From Massilia sp. UMI-21 (GTDB lineage: Bacteria > Pseudomonadota > Gammaproteobacteria > Burkholderiales > Burkholderiaceae_D), in NCBI GenBank assembly GCA_015277795.1, contig CP063848.1:3472001-3536000 (forward strand): 64,000 bases of DNA, in the 5' to 3' direction. Each line of letters starts with the position of its first letter. Position 1 is the first letter of the stretch. Positions 58,299 to 64,000 of the stretch are shown in pieces. Position numbers and translations under genes: made by a program. The notes beneath the pieces are model-generated. The model worked only from the letters and a program-made list of their open reading frames with translations. It made no database searches and was not told the origin of the DNA.

Positions 58299-59629
58299 TG
58301 CTGCCTCCCGTCGGTACCCGGGTTAGCATTGTGTTGTCTGCCCGCAGGGACCAGGAACCGGAGCTGTGCCCAGAGACGGCCGGTGTCCGCCTCCAGCTCC
58401 AGCACCTGCAAACGCGCATCGAGTTCACTGCGCCGCGCCGCGAGGACGTCGGCGAGCGACATCTTGCCTCCGCGGTATTGCGCGACAGCTGATGTGGTCC
58501 GTGACCGTGCCAGCGGAAGCAGGTCCTGCTCCAGTCGCGCCTGACGCTCCCGGTTGCTCTGCCACTCATTGAGCATGGCCCCCACCTCGGCTACGTGCGC
58601 GCGCAGCGCATCCTCGCTTTCGGCCTTCGCCTGCTCGAGCTGTGCCAGCCGTGCCGATACTTCCCTGTCCTGCCGGTTACTTTGATTCCACTGCAAGGGA
58701 ACGGACAAACCGACAGACAGCATGTTCGAGTACGCGTGTCCGCGCTGCTGGAATGCGACTTCGACGCTCCAGTCTGGCTTTTTGTCGGCCCGTGCCAGCG
58801 CCGCCTCGGTTGCCGCAATGTCTTCCTGCTTGCGCAGGACGGCGATTTCCGGATGATGGCCGAGCTGGGTCTCCAGCGTCCCCGGATCGAGCGGAACGGC
58901 GTCAAGCACCGGCTTGCCTTCAAGGGGGAGCTGCGCGGCCTCGCCGATCCAGCGCGCGAGCGCCAGTTTGGCGTTGGCGACGCGCCGTCCCAGCTCGCGG
59001 GCGCGATCAGCCAGGGCCACCGCTTCGCCGCGGGCGGTGAAAATGTCGGCTTGTGCGCCGCGTCCGCCACGGTATGCAGCCTCGGCCGCCGCGACCTCCT
59101 GGCCCGCCTGCTGTTCCTGTTCGGCGACCAGCCCTGCCATCGCCTCAGCGTAATAGCGTTCCAGCCAGGCCACCGCCGTGTCGCGTTCGATCGCGGCGGC
59201 GGCCGCAGTCTTTTCCGCCGATGTCTTGTCGGCTTCGCGCTCAAAGCGCTCTGCGCGCAAGCGCCGCTTGTCGGCGCGCGTCAGGTCTTGCATGAGGCCG
59301 ATGCGGCGCTGGGTCATGAAATCGCGCGTCGTGCTGAAGCGGTCCGGTCCTTCGACCGGTACATTGTCGACGCCGACCTTCAGGACCGGGTCGGGCAATC
59401 GCTCGGCAGCGGCCGCCTGTTCTCGCGATGCAAGGACGGCGTAGTCCTTGGCGGCAAGAAGGCGGGAGCGTTCTACAGCGCGAAGCTGCGCTTCCTGCAG
59501 TGTCAGCGGACTGTCGGCCGCGCCGGCACCGCCGCACAATGTGGAGATCAATGAGGCAAGGACGAGCCGTGCGCCCCATCGACAGGCGCGATGTCGCGCC
59601 AGCACGGACGCGGTGTATGGGATAAACAT
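58295..59629 (-). CDS. cusC: Cus outer-membrane factor (TolC family)
   Basis: A 444-residue protein starting at MFIPYTASVLARHRACRW (59629) behind GGAGG, with a signal region ending GAGAAD. The OEP helix repeats are visible (LTLQEAQLRAVERSRLL..., AYRGGRGAQADIFTARGEAVAL, YRGGKMSLADVLAARRSELDARLQVLELEADTGRLW). It is the outer-membrane duct of the Cus system. It precedes cusB with a 4-bp overlap. Confidence 0.88.
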   Translation of the reverse strand: MFIPYTASVLARHRACRWGARLVLASLISTLCGGAGAADSPLTLQEAQLRAVERSRLLAAKDYAVLASREQAAAAERLPDPVLKVGVDNVPVEGPDRFSTTRDFMTQRRIGLMQDLTRADKRRLRAERFEREADKTSAEKTAAAAAIERDTAVAWLERYYAEAMAGLVAEQEQQAGQEVAAAEAAYRGGRGAQADIFTARGEAVALADRARELGRRVANAKLALARWIGEAAQLPLEGKPVLDAVPLDPGTLETQLGHHPEIAVLRKQEDIAATEAALARADKKPDWSVEVAFQQRGHAYSNMLSVGLSVPLQWNQSNRQDREVSARLAQLEQAKAESEDALRAHVAEVGAMLNEWQSNRERQARLEQDLLPLARSRTTSAVAQYRGGKMSLADVLAARRSELDARLQVLELEADTGRLWAQLRFLVPAGRQHNANPGTDGRQQ

Positions 59630-59704
59630 GAAACCTCCAGAGATGCAATGCACAACATCGCAGTGCGCGCAGCACAGCGACAACAGATTTGGCAAGCAGG
59701 AGGA

Positions 59705-60127
59705 TCAGATACGGAAACAGCAGTGGCGGATCGACAGGGGCGGTGACGTCGTTCGCGTCAGGAAAGGAGGATTTGCGGAGGTGGAGTCTGGTCGGTAAGC
59801 GACGTCCAGCGGCAGCAGCGGCAAGCCGAAACCGACGGCCAGGAACGGTTGCAGCGGCGGCACACCTGGCTTGTCGAGCGATTGGCTGTCCGCCTGGTGG
59901 TAGGCGTCGCAAAGGCTGGGCTGCACCGGGTCCATCTCGTGGCAGGGCGGCATCTCGTCTGGCGGCGCGTAGGCCGACATGAGCGCGAATGTACCGGTAA
60001 CCGCGCTTTTGTGCTCCACGCTCAGCGCCGGGCAGGCATAGGCCGCCACAGCAAGCTGCATGAACAGGATGCTGAACAGGGTGATCGCCGCGGCGACGAA
60101 CCGCGATGGACGGGAGAGGCGCTTCAT
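59705..60127 (-). CDS. Small exported Cys/His protein, first gene of the cus operon
   Basis: A 140-residue protein with a signal peptide (VAAAITLFSILFMQLAVAAYA) and scattered Cys/His/Met (MPPCHEMDPVQPSLCDAYHQ), ending in SANPPFLTRTTSPPLSIRHCCFRI. Similar small proteins precede cus-type operons in related bacteria. It may be a periplasmic copper binder. A strong promoter with a perfect inverted repeat lies directly upstream. Confidence 0.7.
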   Translation of the reverse strand: MKRLSRPSRFVAAAITLFSILFMQLAVAAYACPALSVEHKSAVTGTFALMSAYAPPDEMPPCHEMDPVQPSLCDAYHQADSQSLDKPGVPPLQPFLAVGFGLPLLPLDVAYRPDSTSANPPFLTRTTSPPLSIRHCCFRI

Positions 60128-60138
60128 GAATAGGCGCG

Positions 60139-60180
60139 ATGCTACAAGTGGCGTCCGTTGTTGTCAACGCCGCCACTTGT
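60139..60180 (-). promoter_or_regulatory. cus operon promoter overlapped by a 10-bp perfect inverted repeat
   Basis: On the minus strand TTGACA (60167-60162) and TAGCAT (60144-60139) are separated by 17 bp, close to consensus. ACAAGTGGCG (60144-60153) and its exact reverse complement CGCCACTTGT (60171-60180) flank the -35 region. The dyad is a good candidate operator for a copper-responsive regulator, probably encoded elsewhere. The transcript would start close to the first gene (ATG at 60127). Confidence 0.72.
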
Positions 60181-60221
60181 CCCTGCAGTTCCCTGCCCTG
60201 GCTATGCGGCGGCGCCGGAAA

Positions 60222-61415
60222 TCAAACCCGGACCGGGCGGCTCCGGAATCGTAACGTCGTCTTCATCCATTCCCGGACCTGATAGGTCCTGGCTTCAAAC
60301 GGCAGGTGAAACAAGAAGGCGCCGACGACGAGCCCAACATACAGGAGCAGATACACCAACAAATGCAGCGGCCGGTTAGGATCGAGCTTGGCGTTGCCAA
60401 AGACGGGCGATGCAAGGTGCAGCATCGCTGCCATCAGTGGAATGTGCAGGACATACAGCGTAAACGAGAACTCCGAAAAGAATCGCCCGACGCGGTTGAC
60501 CCACTCGTTAGCTCGCGTACGTGCCCACGTGACTTGCATGCTCGACAGAAACAGCACGAAGACCATGCTGAATAACAGGTACTGGACAAAGCTGTCCACA
60601 CTGATATCGCTCTTCCCTTTCAGGCGAATGACGACCGCCGCGCCGATGACTCCAAGGAAGTAGGCCCAGCGCAGGAACGAGCCGCATTCGATCCGCACGC
60701 GCGAGAACGCTGCGCCCAGCAGCCAGATTGAGAAGTACAGCAGGATCGCGCTGTTCAGCAAATGCACGATAGCGGCGACCGCCACCAGGATCAGGAAGCG
60801 GTGCAATATGGAACGCGTACGGAACAGCATCACCAGCAGCGGGAACAGTACGTAGTACCCGGTCTCGTTGGACAGGCTCCACAGCGGAAAATTACCTCCG
60901 AACTCAGGCACCAGAACATTCTGCAGTCCCAGCAGGTTTCCGATCAATGCAGTGACCGAGTACGCATTGTCGGGTGCGAACGACAGCTTTGATGGGTCGA
61001 GTACGCTTGTGGCCAGGCCGAACAGCAACATGACGCCAAAGGTCGGTATCAGCACGATTCATAACCGGGTAACCCGGTCTATTGCGTAATTTGACATGGC
61101 GTTATCGGTGTTGAGGCGGTTGAGCAGGCTGCCCCCGACCAGCCAGCCGCTGAGAACGAAGAACACGATCACCGCCAGATAAGCGAACCCGCTGGCGAAG
61201 GCAAGCGCCTGGAAGGCTAGCGAAGGGTCCTGGACGGTGCTGAAGCCGGGGTAGACCTGAGCGCGCAGGTGCGCGGCCGCGACCTGTAGCGCGGCAGCTC
61301 CCCGGAGAAGCGAGATGAGCATGGAATGCCACTGGTCTTCGGAAAGGTTTGAGCGTTGGAGCAAGGTGATCTTTGGCACGGATGGGCCTTTGGGAAAGGT
61401 CGAGGTTCCTCGCAT
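60222..61415 (-). pseudogene. Acyltransferase-3 family membrane protein with an in-frame stop
   Basis: Two frames in the same phase (61415-61059 and 61055-60222) together encode one multi-helix acyltransferase of about 395 residues. The first has LLRGAAALQVAAAHLRAQVYPGF and FFVLSGWLVGG, the usual start of the family, and ends DRVTRL-TGA. The second resumes IVLIPTFGVMLLFGL. The TGA at 61059-61061 stands where Trp (TGG) is expected (RLWIVLIP), so a single substitution made the break. Such enzymes acylate surface sugars. It is not an obvious part of the metal cargo. Confidence 0.82.
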
Positions 61416-61549
61416 CCTAAATCGCAGGGAAACTTACCTACCTGATAACGAACAAGCTCAGCGGATTGGGCTGTTCTGAAATCGGCGTCCACGATACCGC
61501 TGCGCAATGGCTGGCTTCTGCAGCATTGAGGTCAACGAGTTGGTTTCGA

Positions 61550-61810
61550 CTAAGACAAAAGGACTTTGGCCTCAGTTAGCTCAACCAAACGGCTTGGGGC
61601 TACCCCGAGTGCAGCTGCGAACCTAAAAATCATCCGAATAGTTGGCTGGTTCACACCTCGCTCAACCATGCTAACAAAAGAGCGATCAACTCCAGCTGCA
61701 AGGGCCAGCTGTTCTTGCGTTAGGCCCGCTTCTGTACGAACTACTCGCAGTACTTTTCCAAATGCTAGCCCAGGATCCAACAGAGATCTCCCAACAAAGG
61801 GAGAAAGCAT
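61550..61810 (-). CDS. XRE-family helix-turn-helix regulator
   Basis: An 86-residue DNA-binding protein with a single HTH_3 domain (GKVLRVVRTEAGLTQEQLAL-AAGVDRSFVSMVERGVNQPT). It lies near the right end of the island and is divergent from the unknown gene at 61915, so it may control that gene or the island itself. No operator was identified. Confidence 0.88.
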   Translation of the reverse strand: MLSPFVGRSLLDPGLAFGKVLRVVRTEAGLTQEQLALAAGVDRSFVSMVERGVNQPTIRMIFRFAAALGVAPSRLVELTEAKVLLS

Positions 61811-61914
61811 GTCCTTCCGGCATCACTTAGTCTTCGGAGTATACTCAGAATTTACATCTTGACTCATCAAAGTTTCACGGAGGAAATTTTTTCCAGTCCG
61901 AAAATTAGACACTT

Positions 61915-63096
61915 ATGACCATTGTCCGATCGCCACTTCTTTGTTTTTTTACCAATGATGACTTCATCAACGAATTATGCCTAGCTTACTGGTCTTTGAA
62001 CGAGCACGGAAAATGGTGTTCAAGCTTCGCCCAGTTAACAATGCAGACCCGAAAGAGCCGAGCAGCTCTGCATTCCCTCATAAAAGAAAACAGCTCTGCT
62101 TATATGCTTTATTTACGTTGCGAAGAATGCACAAACCCTATACATGTCACCAGTCGCACGGATTTTGAATCAGTGAAGCGAGTAGCAAAAAGAAATAGGC
62201 ATTATCGCTGCGACAACTGCATTAATAGGCGAGCAGCAGGGCAAAACAAGCCGCCGGAGTTGCCCCCCGATCAGGTATCAGAAGCGCCTTCTCAAAACGT
62301 TCGTACTGTCATTGATTATGATCAGCTAAATTACACTAACGCATTTCTTCTATACAGCCTCCTCTCGGCCGCTGGCGAGCAATGGAACAAGAATACGATA
62401 GCTCCCATCAGTGCCCAAATCGGAACGCTAGCACCAACACCAAGTCTTACGACTGAAATATATCTCCACCTGCACAGCGAAAAAATAATCATCCCATCTC
62501 CGTCAAGCTGTAATCGTCCGTTTCCTAATATCGGAGATAACAGCTATCTCACGTTTCTACCCAATGACGTAACATGGATACTGGCCCTTGACGAACGCAA
62601 AATGACCCCGGCATCTTTAATGAACGCTCTCGAACTGATCATAGGAAAATTCGATCCTCCATCTGCTTCGGCCCTTTGGTACCTGATTGCAGAGGCGGAG
62701 TGTGAACGCTACTTCGGTGAACTTTGTGACCGCTACAGATTTAAAAGGCAAATGCTATACACAGAGAAGGTAGCCGGAGCAATTAGATACTGTCTAGATC
62801 GGCTTTCACTGCCTCAGGTATGGAATATTCTATGGTGCACAATGCGAACGGTTGCAGCATTAGTTCAGGAAGGAACTTATTCTCACCCCCATGTCTACAA
62901 CATGATTTCAACAATAGTCATGCGTGATGTCGATCGCCGGATAGCAAATAGCCAACAAATTCGCCCGTGGGGCAGGCTACAACCACACAGAGAATCAGTA
63001 ATTACCAGCGTCCTTTTCGACAACGTCTTTCATACCGGCACGGCAGCTTTTGAACAAGTGAACGGTAAGAATTCATCTGTGTACCGGCGGCCGTAG
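61915..63096 (+). CDS. Unknown AT-rich gene at the 3' end of the island
   Basis: A 393-residue protein of no recognised family. The N-terminal 40 residues (LCLAYWSLNEHGKWCSSFAQLTMQTRKSRAALHSL) could form a helical DNA-binding unit. Two Cys pairs, YLRCEECTNP and YRCDNCINR (about residues 69-104), look like a zinc ribbon. The central and C-terminal parts are helical. Codon use is AT-rich like the recombinase module rather than the cargo, so it may be a structural part of the island. The ribosome site is poor (GGAGG lies about 36 bp upstream). Confidence 0.72.
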   Translation: MTIVRSPLLCFFTNDDFINELCLAYWSLNEHGKWCSSFAQLTMQTRKSRAALHSLIKENSSAYMLYLRCEECTNPIHVTSRTDFESVKRVAKRNRHYRCDNCINRRAAGQNKPPELPPDQVSEAPSQNVRTVIDYDQLNYTNAFLLYSLLSAAGEQWNKNTIAPISAQIGTLAPTPSLTTEIYLHLHSEKIIIPSPSSCNRPFPNIGDNSYLTFLPNDVTWILALDERKMTPASLMNALELIIGKFDPPSASALWYLIAEAECERYFGELCDRYRFKRQMLYTEKVAGAIRYCLDRLSLPQVWNILWCTMRTVAALVQEGTYSHPHVYNMISTIVMRDVDRRIANSQQIRPWGRLQPHRESVITSVLFDNVFHTGTAAFEQVNGKNSSVYRRP

Positions 63097-63483
63097 AGCG
63101 CCATCCCGAACTTAGCTAATTCTAATGTCGAGCCAAAAGCACTAAAAATAGATTCAGCGTCACCAATACTCGGCACGCTTGCGATACTTGCAACATTTAG
63201 ACCACGTTTCGGCAAGTGGCTTGTAGTTCATAACGGAGTTTGCTCAGTGCTGGCTCAAGCGTGACAATGCCCAGGAAGATCAAGCTGACGTGCCCTGGAA
63301 GATTTCAACCTACGCATATGCGCGCAATACGACCTTGTAGGTGTTGCGTTTTAACAACGCCAGTGCGGCGCGTGCTGCCAACGTGAAATGTTATACGAAA
63401 TATTAAACATAACAATTTTGGCACCCAGGTTCGCCATAGGAGGCCGCGCGATTTGTTATGGGGTTTGTGGGGGATATTAAATC
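63097..63483. other. AT-rich right end of the island, no gene seen
   Basis: A 387-bp stretch between the last island gene and the right core repeat. It holds an 8-bp inverted repeat, CATAACAA (63408-63415) and TTGTTATG (63453-63460), about 25-75 bp from the junction, a position suited to recombinase binding. No coding frame is convincing. Confidence 0.55.
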
Positions 63484-63490
63484 CCGCTGT
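63484..63490. repeat. Right att core repeat of the island
   Basis: CCGCTGT, identical to 6596-6602. To the left is AT-rich island DNA (GGGATATTAAATC), and to the right HD-gene coding sequence continues with Ser-Val-Ala-Gln-His-Ser. Confidence 0.88.
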
Positions 63491-63963
63491 CGGTCGCCCA
63501 GCATTCGCTCACCGTCATGCTGCTGCGGCGCGCGCTCGCGCCCAGGCCCACGCCGGTACAGGAACTGCGCGAACTGCTGCACGACGCCGAGGAAGGCCTG
63601 CTCGGCTTCGACGCCATCTCGGTGATCAAGCCCTTCCTGGGCGAGGGTTTTCGCGCGCTGACCCGGCGACTGGAGCAGATGGTCTTCGTGCGCTACGGCC
63701 TGCCGGCATGGACCGAGAAGGAACACCGGCTGCACAAGCAGGCCGACCGGCTGGCGGCGGCGAGCGAGGCGGTGCACGTGACCGGCTGGACGCGCGAGGA
63801 AGTGCGGCGCACGCTGAAGATCCGCGCCCCGGTGCTGGACCAGGATCCCCTGGTCACCTGCTTCGGCTGCGCGCCGTGGGAGCCCTGGCCGCCCGGGCTG
63901 GCCGCGCAACGCTTCCTGGCCGAACTCGAACGGCTCAAGGCAGAGGCGGGACATGGCGCTTGA
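63491..63963 (+). pseudogene. HD-domain phosphohydrolase, 3' fragment (disrupted by the island)
   Basis: This part continues the 5' fragment at 6440-6602 in frame. It begins (S)VAQHSLTVMLLRRAL, then has LLHDAEEGLLGFD and HKQADRLAAASEAVHV, which supply the HD metal ligands, and ends EAGHGA-TGA. An in-frame ATG at 63517 is the first possible start, but it lies after the first ligand His. Expression from there would give an inactive product. Confidence 0.9.
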
Positions 63964-64000
63964 CACCGCGTCCCCTCCCGCACGCAGGCTTGCGTGGTTG
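63953..64000 (+). CDS. Start of a further gene, cut by the window edge
   Basis: An ATG at 63953 overlaps the end of the HD gene by 11 bp and opens a frame MALDTASPPARRLAWL that runs off the window. The overlap suggests that the HD gene and this gene formed an operon now separated from their promoter by the island. Too short to identify. Confidence 0.4.
   Translation, partial: MALDTASPPARRLAWL

Larger units (their letters stand above)
6603..63490. mobile_element. 56.9-kb metal-resistance genomic island with a three-gene recombinase module (GMT/GInt type)
   Basis: The island is bounded by 7-bp direct repeats (CCGCTGT) and splits a host HD gene. Its left end carries recombinase genes at 6943 and 8474-15081 and a small helical protein at 15071. 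Its middle is metal-resistance cargo, and its right end is AT-rich with an XRE regulator and an unknown gene. This matches the layout known for GInt islands (ginABCD operon, cargo, AT-rich 3' end) and the protein families of gamma-mobile-trio islands. No relaxase, type IV secretion or phage genes were seen, so transfer would need another vehicle. The second recombinase gene is broken by nested IS elements, so the island may be stuck. The boundaries are directly visible; the family name is inference. Confidence 0.88.

Noticed and set aside
6603..63490. Interpreting the island as an integrative conjugative element or prophage
   Set aside because: No relaxase, coupling protein, type IV secretion, capsid or tail genes were recognised in the whole interval.
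1..64000. CRISPR arrays, tRNA or rRNA genes
   Set aside because: No regularly spaced repeats and no cloverleaf or rRNA-like sequence were seen; in particular the island did not use a tRNA gene as its target.

Overview
The window looks like chromosomal DNA of a high-GC betaproteobacterium, probably Oxalobacteraceae and Massilia-like. This is inferred from protein style, codon use and gene content, not from a search. Host DNA lies at both ends: 1-6602 holds a hybrid sensor kinase, a degenerate CheR-like protein, a glutathione transferase, GlpD and the 5' end of an HD-domain phosphohydrolase gene. From 63491 to the end lies the 3' end of that same HD gene and the start of a further gene.

Between them sits a 56.9-kb genomic island (6603-63490). 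It entered the HD gene a few codons before the first metal-ligand histidine and is flanked by a 7-bp direct repeat, CCGCTGT (6596-6602 and 63484-63490). Removing the island and one repeat restores an uninterrupted 211-codon HD gene. The left end carries an AT-rich recombination module: a tyrosine recombinase (6943), a very large second recombinase gene (8474-15081, now broken) and a small helical protein (15071). These match the gamma-mobile-trio (GmtY/GmtZ/GmtX) and GInt (ginABCD) type of multi-recombinase island. No conjugation genes were seen. Directly after the module is a diverged, complete HD phosphohydrolase of the same family as the disrupted target gene, so the island appears to bring its own replacement. 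An IS3-family element sits inside the second recombinase gene, and an IS481-family element sits inside the IS3 element. Both have clear target duplications, so the order of events can be read and the island is probably immobilised.

The cargo (16.6-61.4 kb) is almost wholly metal resistance. (a) On the minus strand, a Zn/Cd/Pb P-type ATPase, czcI, czcC, czcB and czcA form one operon, with a divergent MerR-type cadR and its operator. (b) mntP follows a yybP-ykoY-type Mn riboswitch. (c) A copper P-type ATPase has a CueR-type promoter but no cueR beside it. (d) DUF305 and small Cys/His-rich secreted proteins follow. (e) A plus-strand copper operon (31823-38301) encodes an outer-membrane factor, a multicopper oxidase, a DUF411 protein, a CusF-like protein, CopC, CopD and an NTF2-like protein. 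(f) IS66 debris surrounds a cytochrome c and a membrane DUF305 protein. (g) A TonB receptor and two PepSY proteins, one fused to ferredoxin and FAD/NAD reductase domains, form a metalloreductase-like group. (h) A Cys-rich copper storage protein precedes copAB. (i) A cusCBA-F operon has cusB cut by an ISL3-family element. Together these cover efflux, periplasmic oxidation, chaperoning and storage of copper, plus efflux of zinc/cadmium and manganese.

The right end of the island (61.4-63.5 kb) holds an acyltransferase pseudogene, an XRE-type regulator, an AT-rich unknown gene with Cys pairs and a short AT-rich end. This fits the tripartite layout (recombinase operon, cargo, AT-rich 3' end) described for GInts. 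No tRNA, rRNA or CRISPR array was recognised.
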